Shown: positions 43,080 through 54,640, counted from the stretch's first letter. The stretch is 64,000 nt of DNA from Acestrorhynchus altus (GCA_034509495.1 CM067523.1:16325216-16389215), one strand, 5' to 3'. Translations and numbers: made by a program. The notes: generated by a model from the letters alone, not told the origin.

Positions 43080-45836
43080 CAGGGAAATGTCTTCTTCAAG
43101 ACTTACTGTGTAAACGTGAGAGAACTTCTCTACTCACACTACAAATCTGTCCACTTCAAGGCAGAGCAAATGCATTATAGCTCCTGTGAAATGAGTTGAA
43201 CTGCTGTTTTGACAAGTCAACCAACAGAAAGGTGTTTGTGGATGAATCAGATATATCTAAACAATTGGGAAGTGCAAACAGCTTTACTATTATTACACAC
43301 CTCATCATGACTTTATATCAAAACTTTAGAGAGCATTTCCCCAGAGATGTGCAAATTGCATTTCAATGCGATAGAAACACAGAGTATGTTAGATATCGCT
43401 TCAACGCTTATAGTGTGTCGAACTTCTGTTCTGACAATAACAGCATTTTTGCATGTAAATGTGTTGTTTGCATGTAAATGTGTTGTAAACATGTATTTTT
43501 CACAAATCTTGCTCTAAGTCATTTGTTTCACTGCAAATCTGTGCACTTCAAGGCAAGAGCAAACGAGTTTTAGGTCCCGTGGAGAGTGTTGAACTGCTGA
43601 TTTGACACTACAGCTTATAGAAAGCCTGTTGCGTGGAAATGTTTTCTGTAACACTGACACAAGTATAAACATGAATTTATCACCAGATCTTGGTCTATGT
43701 CTTCATTTTATGTCTCTGCTTGATGAGACTAATTCTCTAAACAATTGGGACCTTAACTATTTATTCTTCAACTCTCTGCACTTGGAGGCAGGGCAAACGC
43801 GTTTTAGCTCCTCTTAAATACTCATTGACCTGCTGGTTAGACAGACAATACAGCTCACAGAAAGTTTCTTCCATGTCAATGTGTTCTTTAACACTGAGAC
43901 AAGCATAAAGATAAATCTTTCAAGAGATCTCGCTCTATCTCTCTTGAGTCAAGTGATGAGACATATCTCTTAACCCAAGTGAGCTAAACCCATCACAGTA
44001 TTACTCTTTCCACTTTTACGCGTAGCAAATGCGCAACAGCTCTTGTGAAATGAGTTGAACTGCTCTTTTGACAAATCAACCAACAGAACGAATGAATCAG
44101 TTCTATTAGGCTTTACCAAGTGCAAAGATTTCCTTTTCAGGAGCTCTTACACTAGTCTTGTACTATTATTTCACGCCTCATCGTGACTTGTAATCAAATC
44201 TTTAGAGAGCGATTGACCACAGAGATCTGCAAGTGTGCATTGCAATGCTATACAACCACGTATAGAGTATGTTAGATGACGCTTCAACGCTTAGAGTATG
44301 TTGAAATGCTGTTCTGACAATACAGCTGAAAGAACGTTTCTTGCATTTCAATGTGTTCTGTAACACTTGTTCTTGCGTATGAATGAATTCTATAATGCTT
44401 ACAGAAGTGCAAACATTTCCTTTTCAGAAGAACTTGCAGGAGTGCTTTACTATTATTGTACTCCTCGTCGTGACTTCAAATCTAAACATTGGAGAGCCTT
44501 TCCCCACAGAGATCTGCAGTGTGCATTTCAAGCCTGTGCAAACGCGGTTTAGAGTATGTTGAACTGCTGTTCTGACAATACAGCTGACAGAATGTTGTTT
44601 GCATGTAAATGTGTTCTGTAACACTGACAGAAGTAAAAAACGAAAATCCACCACAAAATCTTGCTCGAAGTGTTTTGTTTTATGTCTCTGCTTGATGAAA
44701 CTAATTCTCTAAACGTTCACAACAACTCTGTGCACTTGAACTCAGAGCAAGCACGTTTGAGAATACAGCTTACAGAAAGTTTTGTTGCATGTGAAGTTGC
44801 TCTGTAAGGCTGACAAACGTAAAAACATACATGTTTCACCAAATCTTGCTCTTTTGGTTTAATGTCACTGCTAGAGGAGACTTTTTGTCTAAACTTTAAT
44901 GAGCTTACTCCATTACTGTACTCTTCTGTGCACCTACAACTGGAGCAAACCCATTTTTGCGCCTTTTGAGTGTGTTGATCTGCTATTCTGACAACTAACA
45001 GAAGGGCATTTTAAGAGTATATAACTATAAAGTCATATTATATGTTTAGATTTATAATAAGATGTATTTTTCAGCCGATCATGCTTTACGTCATTTGTTT
45101 AATGTCACTCCTTGATAAGACTTTTTGTCTAAACCATAATGAGTTAAAACTCGTCCCATCACACTACAACTTCTTAGACTTTAACACATAGCAAATGCGT
45201 TTTAGTGCCTTTACAATTTGTTGTTTTACAATAGAAAGTTGTTGCATGAGAATGTGTTCTGCCTTTTGGAAAATACAGCTGATGTTTGCATGTTCTGTAA
45301 CACTGACAGGAGTAGGAACATTTCTTTTACACCAAGTCATTTGTTTTATGTCACTGCTTAATGAGACATATTGTGTGAACGTGAGAGAGCTTCTCTACTC
45401 ACACTGCAAATCTGTCCACTTCAAGGCAGAGCAAACGCGTTATAGCTCCTGTGAAACGAGTTGAACTGCTGTTTTGACAAGTCAACCAACAGAACGTTGT
45501 TTGTGGATGAATCAGATATATCTAAACAATTGGGACCTTAACTACAACTCTCTGTACTTACGAAGTGCAAACATTTCCTTTTCACCAGATCTTACACTAG
45601 TGCTTTACTATTATATCACTCCTCATCCTGACTTTATATCAAAACTTTAGAGAGCGTTTCCCCAGAGATGTGCAATATGCATTTCAATGCTATACAAACA
45701 CAGAGTATGTTAGATATCGCTTCAAGGCTTACAGTGTGTCGAACTTCTGTTCTGACGATAACAGCATTTTTGCGTGTAAATGTGTTGTGAACATGTATTT
45801 TTCACAAATCTTGCTCTAAGTCATTTGTTTCACTGC
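43080..45836. repeat. Diverged satellite array with higher-order period
   Basis: About eleven diverged units of roughly 230-280 bp share anchor words: 'gttgaactgctgttctgaca', 'gcatgtaaatgtgttctgta', 'cttgctctaagtcatttg', 'tgatgagac', and 'aggcagagcaaacgcg'. Anchors recur near 43,190, 43,590, 43,820, 44,050, 44,300, 44,555, 44,965, 45,215, 45,455 and 45,735. Segments about 2.28-2.32 kb apart (43,103-43,260 with 45,379-45,536; 43,320-43,530 with 45,640-45,836) are far more alike than neighbouring units, indicating a higher-order repeat. It is cut by the assembly gap. Short open frames inside are not genes. Confidence 0.85.
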
Positions 45837-46336
45837 NNNNNNNNNNNNNNNNNNNNNNNNNNNNNNNNNNNNNNNNNNNNNNNNNNNNNNNNNNNNNNNN
45901 NNNNNNNNNNNNNNNNNNNNNNNNNNNNNNNNNNNNNNNNNNNNNNNNNNNNNNNNNNNNNNNNNNNNNNNNNNNNNNNNNNNNNNNNNNNNNNNNNNNN
46001 NNNNNNNNNNNNNNNNNNNNNNNNNNNNNNNNNNNNNNNNNNNNNNNNNNNNNNNNNNNNNNNNNNNNNNNNNNNNNNNNNNNNNNNNNNNNNNNNNNNN
46101 NNNNNNNNNNNNNNNNNNNNNNNNNNNNNNNNNNNNNNNNNNNNNNNNNNNNNNNNNNNNNNNNNNNNNNNNNNNNNNNNNNNNNNNNNNNNNNNNNNNN
46201 NNNNNNNNNNNNNNNNNNNNNNNNNNNNNNNNNNNNNNNNNNNNNNNNNNNNNNNNNNNNNNNNNNNNNNNNNNNNNNNNNNNNNNNNNNNNNNNNNNNN
46301 NNNNNNNNNNNNNNNNNNNNNNNNNNNNNNNNNNNN
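45837..46336. other. Assembly gap of 500 N
   Basis: Exactly 500 N separate two different tandem arrays. The round number suggests a placeholder, so the true length is unknown. Open frames called across it are meaningless. Confidence 0.99.
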
Positions 46337-48215
46337 ATATTTTACTGCTCAATCTATGTTTTGTTATCCTTGTGACTGAGTATGTTTCACTGCTCAGTCT
46401 GTATGTTTTTTTAATCACAGTGACTCTGAGTATATTTTACTGCTCAGTCTGAATGTTTTTCTTTTTTAATCACTATGATTGAGTATATTTTACTGCTTAG
46501 TGTGTATGTTTTTTTTTTTATTATCAGTGTAACTGTGTATAATTTCCTGCTCAGTCTATGTTTTTTTTTATTCACTGTGATTCTGAGTATATTTTACTGC
46601 TCAGCATGTATTTATTTTTTTTTATGACTGTGACTGAGTATATTTTACTGCTCAGTCTCAGTTCTTTATCACTGTGACTGAGTATATTTTACTGCTCAGT
46701 CTGTATGTTTTTTATGACTGTGACTCTGAGAATATTTTACTGCTGAATCTGTATGTTTTGTTTTTATTTACTGTGACTGAGTATATTTTACTGCTCAGTC
46801 TGTATGTTTTTTTTTAATCACTGTGACTGAGTATATTTTACTGCTCAGTCTATATGTTTTTTTAATGACTGTGAGTATATTTTACTGCTCAGTCTGTATG
46901 TTTCTTTTAGTCCCTGTGACTGTATTTTTTACTGCTCAGTCTGTATGTTTTTTTTTTTTTATCATTGTGACTGAATATAATTTACTGCTCATTCTTTAGG
47001 TTTTTATAATCACTGTGATTCTGAATATTTTTACTGCTCAGTCTGTATGTTTTGTTTTTATTTACTGTGACTGGGAATGTTTTACTGCTCAGTCTGTATA
47101 TTTTTTTAATCACTGTGACTGAGTATATTTTACTGCTCAGTCTATATGTTTTTTTTAAGCACTGTGAGTATATTTTACTGCTCAGTCTGTATGTTTTTTT
47201 TCCACTGTGACTGAATATATTTTACTGCTCAGTCTGTAAGTTTTTTATTCACAGTGACTGAATATATTTTACTGCTCAGTCTGTACGTTTCTTTTAGTCT
47301 CTGTGACTGTATTTTTTACTGCTCAGTCTGTGTTTTTTTTGTCAGTGTGAGTGAGTATAATTTACTGCTCATTCTGTAGGTTTTTTTAATCACTGTGATT
47401 CCGAGTATTTTCACTGCTCAATCTATGTTTTGTTTTGTTTTTATTCACTGTGAGTGAGAATATTTTAATGCTCAGTCTGTATATTTTTTTTAAATCACTG
47501 TTATTCTGAGTATATTTTACTGCTCAATCTATGTTTTGTTATCCTTGTGACTGAGTATTTTTTACTGCTCAGTCTGAATGTTTTTCTTTTTTAATCACTA
47601 TGACTGTGTATATTTTACTGCTTAGTGTGTATGTTTTTTTTTTATTTTATTATCAGTGTAACTGTGTATAATTTACTGCTTAATCTGTATGTTTTTTTTA
47701 TTCACTATGATTCTGAGTATATTTTACTGCTCAGTCTGTATTTTTTTTTTATGACTGTGACTCAGTATTTTTTACTGCTCAGTCTGAGTTCTTTATCACT
47801 GTGACTGAGTATATTTTACTGCTCAGTCTGTATGTTTTTCTAATTACTGTGACTCTGAGTATATTTTACTGCTCAGTCTGTAAGTTATTTATTTATTCAC
47901 TGTGACTGAGTATATTTTACTGCTTAGTCTGTATGTTTTGTTTTTATTTACTGTGACTGAGTATATTTTACTGCTCAGTCTGTACGTTTTTTTTTTAATC
48001 ACTGACTCTGAGTATATTTTACTGCTCAGTCTGTATGTTTTTTTTTAAATACTGTGATTCTGAGTATAGTTTACTGCTCAGTCTGTATGTTTTTTTTGAT
48101 TCACAGTGACTTAGTGTATTTTACTGCTCAATCTGTACATTTTTTTTAATCACTGTGACTGAGTATGTTTCACTGCTCAGTCTGTATGTTTTTTTTTCAT
48201 CACTGTGACTGTGTA
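46337..48215. repeat. Minisatellite, about 48-bp units with inverted repeat
   Basis: About 39 tandem copies of a unit close to 48 bp. The core is GACTGAG-tatattttactg-CTCAGTC, followed by 'tgtatg', a run of 5-12 T, and 'aatcactgt'. The two seven-base arms are perfectly complementary in the standard unit. Variants include a 'tgattctgag' form that keeps a five-base stem and units with point changes in one arm. T-tract length varies most. The array begins at the gap and ends about 0.35 kb before the nfatc3 promoter elements. Confidence 0.95.
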
Positions 48216-48540
48216 TTTTTATTTATTTATATTTCTGTGGATTTATTATAAATTAACTGGAGTTCCAAAAGAAAGTTACAAACCTGGCTCACAGATAAAG
48301 ATGAATAAATTAATTATAGAACAAAACATTCGTATTAATTACAACCTTTAGACTGGATGCCATAGATATGTCACTTAAAGAACTCGTAACTTAAAACCCT
48401 TTTTATTGGCTACTGAGTTCATCAACCAGCCAAGGCGGAGTAGTGTTTTGATTTCTCTAAAGGTGACTTGTGAGAACATCAAATATGAAAAGCGTTTAAG
48501 AAATAAATTTGATTTGATCAAAACTTCAATTCCCATAAGG

Positions 48541-48551
48541 CACTTCCGCTA
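48541..48551 (+). promoter_or_regulatory. ETS-like site
   Basis: CACTTCCGCT resembles the ETS/GABP consensus and lies about 50 bp before the CRE at the edge of the CpG-rich region. Motif match only. Confidence 0.4.
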
Positions 48552-48593
48552 CTCCAGCATGTGCGCGCTTGTGTTTGTGAGAATGTAGGTAGG

Positions 48594-48601
48594 TGACGTC
48601 A
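48594..48601 (+). promoter_or_regulatory. Consensus CRE (TGACGTCA)
   Basis: A perfect palindromic cAMP-response element, the binding site of CREB/ATF factors, within a CpG-rich stretch 0.42 kb upstream of the nfatc3 ATG. No TATA box is evident, as is usual for such promoters. The transcription start is probably between here and about 48,800. Confidence 0.65.
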
Positions 48602-48649
48602 CTGGTGGACCTGCCCTGTCACGCGCGTTTAGTAAAAGTTGGGATACCC

Positions 48650-48651
<2 letters not shown>

Positions 48652-48702
<51 letters not shown>
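48652..48702. repeat. (GA)n microsatellite in the promoter/5' UTR
   Basis: About 25 GA units with one AA interruption, between the CRE and the probable 5' UTR. Confidence 0.95.
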
Positions 48703-48801
48703 TTGGTTGATTGCTTTATAGATTTATAGATAAACATCGTCAGCTCTCCTGTCGGACTCAATCTGTCCGTTAAAAGTCACTGAAAGTTGAGAGGAGCCGA
48801 A

Positions 48802-48887
48802 GCTGGAGTGTGGTGAACGGTCACTGCTCTCAGGGACGGAGTGAGCTGGAGTGTGGTGAACGGTCACTCCTGTGAGGGACGGCAGGG
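48802..48887 (+). repeat. 43-bp tandem duplication in the 5' UTR
   Basis: Two adjacent copies (48,802-48,844 and 48,845-48,887). They are identical over the first 24 bases and diverge slightly at the end. They lie in the CpG-rich region before the coding exon. Confidence 0.85.
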
Positions 48888-48966
48888 AGAGCCAGTGCGC
48901 TTCATCAACGGGCAGAAGTGAAACCGGACTGTGGACTCTGATCCAGAACAGTGAGTCTGCAGGTCA

Positions 48967-48972
48967 ATGTGA
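48967..48972 (+). promoter_or_regulatory. Start-stop upstream ORF (ATG TGA)
   Basis: An ATG followed at once by TGA, 52 nt before the main ATG. In a 5' UTR such a minimal uORF can stall ribosomes. The start context is weak, and its place in the mature transcript is inferred. Confidence 0.4.
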
Positions 48973-49024
48973 GAGTCGGAGAGTCGGCGCGGAGAGACGG
49001 GAAGAGACCGAGCCGCCGAACCCG

Positions 49025-49118
49025 ATGACTAGTGCAAATTGCAGCGGTAATGAGGAGCTGGACTTCAGGCTGATCTTCGGAGAGGAAGGGCAGCCGCCGC
49101 CGCCGGTAGGCCCCGCAG
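49025..49118 (+). CDS. nfatc3: NFAT transcription factor, first coding exon
   Basis: NFATC3 is a calcineurin-regulated transcription factor that moves to the nucleus after calcium signalling. The exon encodes 31 residues and ends in phase 1. It begins MTSANCSGNEELDFRLIFGE, followed by EGQPPPPVGPA, and matches the known start of NFATC3 with the ELDF block of the N-terminal activation region. The ATG chosen is the first in this frame; the upstream frame is open but lacks an ATG. The donor CAG|GTCAGT at 49,118/49,119 is close to consensus. A weaker alternative, CCG|GTAGGC, is 13 bases earlier. It sits in a CpG-rich island after a CRE. No later exon is visible, including the large exon with the calcineurin-docking motif. 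NFATC2 is less likely, because its known N-terminus does not start this way. Teleosts may have two nfatc3 paralogues, and the copy cannot be told. Confidence 0.8.
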
Positions 49119-49905
49119 GTCAGTGTCTGTTACACCGCTCCGGACTCTCTCTCGGTGTAGCTGCTCTCGGCGTTGTTAGCTGAGGGATGTCTGGCTCCGG
49201 AGGCGGGTTTGAACAACGGCTCTGTTCCGTCTCAGCGATACAGACGAGCTGCTACCCGCGTTAGCTGCTTAGCTAACCGTGCAGCAGGCTGGTGTTGACT
49301 TCGCTCAAAGTTTTTAAAACACAACAAAACGCCGTTTAAAGACGCAGAAGTGAGATTTAATACCTCCACACTATTGTCCCAAAACCCTGAAGAAACAGAT
49401 AACGTAGTGACTGGTTTGTTGATCTTGAGGAAAGTGGAGAAATGGATCAGTACATAATCAGATACAATAAGATTTCATTATCTGTAACCTGTGTGTGTGT
49501 GTTATATACAAATACACACATTTGGGCACAATGGATAAAATTGGGTTCATTAATATTATTGATTGTTTAATATAATTAATATTATTCAAAATCACAGATA
49601 CTTGAGTGCAGTAGCCCAGTGTCAATTAAACTTGACACAATGATGTATAACTTTTCTGTTACCATTCAAGTATTACCCTGTCTCCCTACATAAAACATGC
49701 ATTTACCTGCTAAGGAAAAGTATTGACCTATATATTGCAACACATATAAGAAGTAGGGGCAGGCAAATGATTTAAATATTAACTGGATGGATTGAGATGA
49801 ATTTTATCTTTTTACATATATGCTTTTCTGAACATCCAATGCTTTAAGAACACCGACTGAATAGACATTTCATTACAAAGACTGTAATAGTGCAGTGCAT
49901 TATGA

Positions 49906-49916
<11 letters not shown>

Positions 49917-49940
<24 letters not shown>

Positions 49941-49946
49941 TATCTA

Positions 49947-49993
<47 letters not shown>
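49917..49993. repeat. (CA)n(TA)n compound microsatellite
   Basis: A CA run of about 12 copies followed by a long TA run, inside intron 1. Confidence 0.95.
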
Positions 49994-49996
<3 letters not shown>

Positions 49997-50738
49997 TGTA
50001 CTCAGTGTGGGATAGTTTTTGGATAACAGTAGTATTAACAGTTTCTAAGAATCTGATACAGAATCTGCTGCTGATACAGTTTGTCTGTGTCAAAATATTG
50101 TCATAAATATTTATTGTGAAATTGTCTATCAGATGATATTGTTAACATATTATCCAGCCCTAAAAGTGCTAATTAACACTGTTTCATTGAGGACTTTACA
50201 GAATCATGGATTGTACACAATGCCAATTAAAGCACAATTTATAAATATATATATATAAATTATAAATGTGCACAAATCATGTTCTTAATAAAAAGGTAAT
50301 TCCACCTTTTACTTTAAAGGTTCTGCAGAACTAAATGCTTAAGGTGGTCATTTACAGCACTATGATAGGAAAATTATTAAAGTTTACATAAAATGTATTT
50401 TAAAAGTCCATGGTGGAGAGGTACATTCAGGGAGTTTTAAAGCAAAAATACTCCCCAGAGAGTTACTGTTATTGTCCATTATCCATATTGCATATAAAAA
50501 CATGAGGTTTGGTGGTCTTATCACCACTTCTGTTAAGAATTCAGTTTTTACAGTGCACATCTACACATCACAAAACAGTCTGAATAGCTGTGTTTACATC
50601 ACAACAGGAAACTGATGGAATTCCCCTTCTTGTAATATGCATTTAATTTTAGTTGCAGTAAATATTCTATGTAATATGTGGTTAGTCAGAGGCAATATGA
50701 ATAGAATTGTGTGCGTGTTTATTTATTTATTTTTTTAA

Positions 50739-50759
50739 TATTTGGCCAAAGGCCAAATA
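50739..50759. repeat. Perfect 9-bp inverted repeat
   Basis: TATTTGGCC-AAA-GGCCAAATA forms a tight hairpin with a three-base loop. It may be the end or core of a short non-autonomous transposon. Confidence 0.8.
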
Positions 50760-53149
50760 CCAAGCATGGTTTTTCAAAAAAATTTAATTAATCTTGCCAC
50801 ATTTTTTATTTTTTTTTTACAATTTCATTAATTGCATAACTTAAATGTATTTTTATGTTGCTTTTATGCATTGCAAAACCACATTTTTTAAAATGTTTTT
50901 TGAACACTGCATATTTTAACATGCCAGCAATAAAGCACAATTTGACTTAATAAATAATAAATTGAACTCCCTCTTGACAGTTCAGCAGAAGTGTCAGCAA
51001 GTAAGCAGTCTTCATTCACTTATACTTTAACCCTTTAGAGAAGGTTTAAACTGCAGAATGAAATTGCAGTGCTATTTTAATTTGTAATTAAATCTTCATG
51101 CTGCAAGGTAATTGCATGGCAAACTTGGGGTTGTTTATAATGTAAAAATGATATTTTAAAGCATTTTATATAATTATTTTTCAATAAATACATGAATTTC
51201 ATGAGATTCAGTTATGCTATTTGTGGTTTGATTAAGATTGGTTCCTGAATATTCAGTCCGTCCTTAATTGAGAGATCATACTTGTGCTGAATAATTGAGA
51301 AAGATAAAGAAAGTGATTTAACTTTTTAGTGAGTATATGTGAATAATAAAAACAAAATATATAAATAAATACATATTGCAGCTATTGGATGTGCAGTTTC
51401 AAGACAGAGATGGTTTGGTGAAGCTTGTCTCTGCTTTGACTTATGCTCTGCCAACACACTTAGACTGTGCGCATGCATATGTGTGTTAGTTTGTTGGCAC
51501 TTCTCTTTGCAAGACGTGTTCCCAAGCTATGATTGCCAGGGCCTTGATTTGCGTTTGTGTCAGTCTGAGAGAAAAGAACACAGTGTAGAAAGGGACACTC
51601 ATATCAGCATTTGTCAGTCTGCTTGTGTCAAGAAGGAAACTGTTTTGCCTAAAGGCAGCCTGCCATGTCTTGCATGTTAAGTGTGTGGGTGGATGAGTAT
51701 GAGCGCGTTTCTGTATTTGTATTGTACAGGTGCAGATTGACGACGAAGCCCCCTTTCACAAATGCAAAACAGCATTTAAAGAATGGCAAGCAAGACACTT
51801 TGCATAGCAATATAAACCATACCTAATGCTGTCTCCTGGAGCCTCGTTCATGTAGTGTACATGAGTAGCAGAGATGCAGAGAGTCTGTTATTCCTTTGAT
51901 TCTAGAATGTTTGAAATCATACCAAGTTAAAGTCCTCTGTGTGGTTTGGCTAATTAAACAAGAAACACACTACTGCATTGTTGTGTATAATAGTTATGTT
52001 CTGTTTAAAAGTTACTGTATAACTTATGTTGGCTACATTTAATGGCCATCTGAAAAACTACACTGGGAATGAGATGTGGTGTCATTCAGAGAGGAATCAG
52101 TAAGTCAGAAAGTAAGTAAGTAGTTTTTTCTACATGTGTTCAGATTAATTTTTTTCAGTCTGCAGCTCTTTGGATTGAATTTGGATACATGTTTAGACCC
52201 TTTTTTTGTCAGGATTTTTTTATTCTTCTATTTGGTTAAAATGTGGTATGAAGCACAACTTGTGAGAATCACCAAACTTGCAGGAAGGAAAGGACCTCAG
52301 CAAAGAAATATTACACTGATTGGCTTGTAGGGGGCGCTATGCATGGGGAAACCTTTTGCATCATGACTTCTAAACCATAATATATAAGACAACATGCTAT
52401 TATTTTTTGCCTGAATTCTTGGGAAATATTAATTTGGACCATTGATGTATTTCGAATTAGGTTTATTGCTAATTTACAAAACCTACTTTTGCAAGCTAGT
52501 CCTAGAATTTTTGAGCAATCCCCACATGTTTGGTATCAAAATACTCTGAACCTAATTATCCAAAAGTATGGTTGCTGTATAAACCTTATGGGCAGAGCCA
52601 ATTTTATCTATAACCTTTGAATAGATGTCAATTTGAAAAAAAGTTGAGCATAATGTAGCGCTATTCATGAAAATCAAGAATATCTTGCTCAAGTTTTGAC
52701 TATTTAACCTGAAAATGGATTGTGTTTATTCAGTGCAGTGTAAATACAAGTGTTTAAAAATGCTCAGTTCATTATCATTAATTGTTCAAAAAATTGCTTT
52801 TTTCAGAATATGCATGGTTCCCCGCCTCAATCAATTATTGTGGCCTTGGCATTTCTGACCTAATGTACAATAACTCATCAGCAATTGGACTGATCAGCTT
52901 ACAATTTGAATCACTTAGTCTGATCATCTGATTTGCAGAACAGTCTCTGATCAGATTGCACAGATTGTTTTGTCCATATCAGACATTAGGTGACTCTACA
53001 GTACTGTAAAACATTGTTAAAAATAGTTAAAAATAACGCCAAACAATCTAATCTCTTATACTCATGGTGCAATATACAAATAAATTTACAGTGCAACCAG
53101 AAAGTATTCCTAAAATGGATTAAATTAATTTTTAAGGATATAGAAAAAT

Positions 53150-54103
53150 TCTGCTGTACTGAAGGTCCCAATGAGCACAGTGGCCTCCATCGTCCTTAAA
53201 TGGAAGAAGTTTGGAACTGCCAGGATTCTTCCTATAACTGGCTGCTTGGCCAATCTGAGTGATCATGGTAAAAGGGCCTTAGACAGAGTGGTGACCAAGA
53301 AACTCTGGTCACTCTGACAGAGCTCCAGTCTTACAGAAGGACAACCATTTCTGCAGCATTCCACTAATCAGGCATGTATGGTAGAGTGGCCAGAAGGATA
53401 GTAATTCTCAGTAAAAGGCACATGACCGCATGTGTGGAGTTTGCCAAAAGGCACCTAAAGGACTCTAAGTTCAAGAGAAACAAAAAGATTCTCATCACGT
53501 AGCCAATACCATTCCTGTAGTGAAGCATGGTGTTGGCAGCATCATGCTGTGGGGATGTTGTTCTGGAGCAGTAACTGGAAGACAAGTCAAGGTTTAGGGA
53601 AAGATCCTTGATGATAACCTGCTCCAGAGTGCTCTAGACTTCAGACTGGGTTGAAGGTTTATCAACAGGACAAGGACCCTAAGCAGATGGCAAAGAAAAT
53701 AAAAAAAGTGGCTTCGTGACAACTTTGTGAATGTCCTTGAGTGGCCCAGCCAGAGCCCAGACTTGAACCTGATTGAACATCTCTGGAGTTATCTAAATAG
53801 GCATGTGCACCAATGCTCTTCATCCAATTGATGGAGCTTGAGAGTTTCTGCAAAGAAATATGGGAGAAACCTCCCAAAAACAGATGCAAAAACACAGCAA
53901 AGGCTGTGAATACTTATGTATGTTTATATTTTTGTGCTTTTTTTTATATATATAAATTTACAAAGATTTCAAACAAAACTTTCTCACTTTGTCATCATGG
54001 GGTATTGTTTGTAGAATGCAAGAATGAACTGAATCCATTTTGAAAGGCTGAAACATAAAATGAGCAAAAAGAAAGCACAGTGGATACTTTCCATGCATTG
54101 TAT
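53150..54103 (+). pseudogene. Tc1-like transposase relic
   Basis: A degraded Tc1 transposase on the plus strand. Blocks are STVASIVLKWKKFGTARILP-like (53,165-53,230), DHGKRALDRVVTKK (near 53,262) and KRHLKDSKF (near 53,447). A catalytic-core block corresponding to 'QQDKDPKQMAKKIKKVAS' is near 53,663-53,720. LEWPSQSPDLN-LIEHLW lies near 53,735-53,795 in other frames. Many stops and shifts occur. The right terminus at 54,070-54,103 ends 'tactttccatgcattgta', as in the relic at 10,042. The left terminus was not found. Confidence 0.8.
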
Positions 54104-54640
54104 AACTAATAAATGTATGGCTTCTTCTTGAACAACTTTGCAATTTGCAAATGGAAATGCAAATACATTCCTTATATTACAAATTCAAATTAAGTATATA
54201 ATATTCATTTACATCTTTCAGCTGACACTGCTCATATTACCGAGGTGGGCCAGAGTAGTGTTAGGAGTCTTGCCCAAGGACTGAGACAGAGGCTCTGTAG
54301 CAGACAATTGGCTACTTCTCATACAATCACACATTTTCTGTTTCTTAACATAAATGGACAAAAGCCAGGAATCTTCAGTCATATCACCACAATAATTTAT
54401 AAATATACATATGATAGTATTATGCATATCATCACAGGCTTATTTTCAAACCTGAGGCCCAAACTACATCAGGCATTGGACAAAAGATAGTGGTACAGAC
54501 TAAGTCAGTTATTCTGATTGTGTTTTTCATGCCATGTAAATGGGGTTAAATATTGCATCACACTTTCTTAAACATTGCTTACTTAAACTGCTCAAAGCAT
54601 TATTGCACTAATACTTTGAGTTTTACAACACAGATCCTTT
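54104..54640. other. Unassigned intronic DNA
   Basis: No feature recognised; the short open frames carry no motif. Confidence 0.4.

Larger units (their letters stand above)
49119..52985 (+). other. Probable nfatc3 intron 1, first part
   Basis: No second exon, RNA gene or clear transposon is recognised. It contains a (CA)n(TA)n compound microsatellite at 49,917-49,993, a short hairpin at 50,739-50,759 and a repeat-like 'agggggcgctatg' word near 52,329. The intron probably continues beyond the window end. Confidence 0.55.

Noticed and set aside
43080..45836. C/D box snoRNA array, suggested by recurrent TGATGA and CTGA words
   Set aside because: The spacing between the boxes is over 100 nt and not constant, the first box base is T and not a purine, and no terminal stem is seen.
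45780..46418. Two open frames of about 200 codons in the satellite region
   Set aside because: They consist almost entirely of the 500-N gap.
46337..48215. CRISPR-like array because of regular repeats
   Set aside because: The units are contiguous with no unique spacers, and the genome is a vertebrate; it is a minisatellite.
48872..49024. N-terminal extension of the NFAT frame starting at a GTG
   Set aside because: The upstream frame is open but has no ATG, and the match to the NFATC3 start begins exactly at the ATG at 49,025.
49119..49183. Continuation of the nfatc3 frame past the donor to a stop at 49,183
   Set aside because: The consensus donor at 49,119 and loss of any NFAT similarity after it argue for splicing.
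51483..51680. 65-codon plus-strand frame in intron 1, Cys-rich
   Set aside because: No motif, no splice context and no similarity to NFAT exons.
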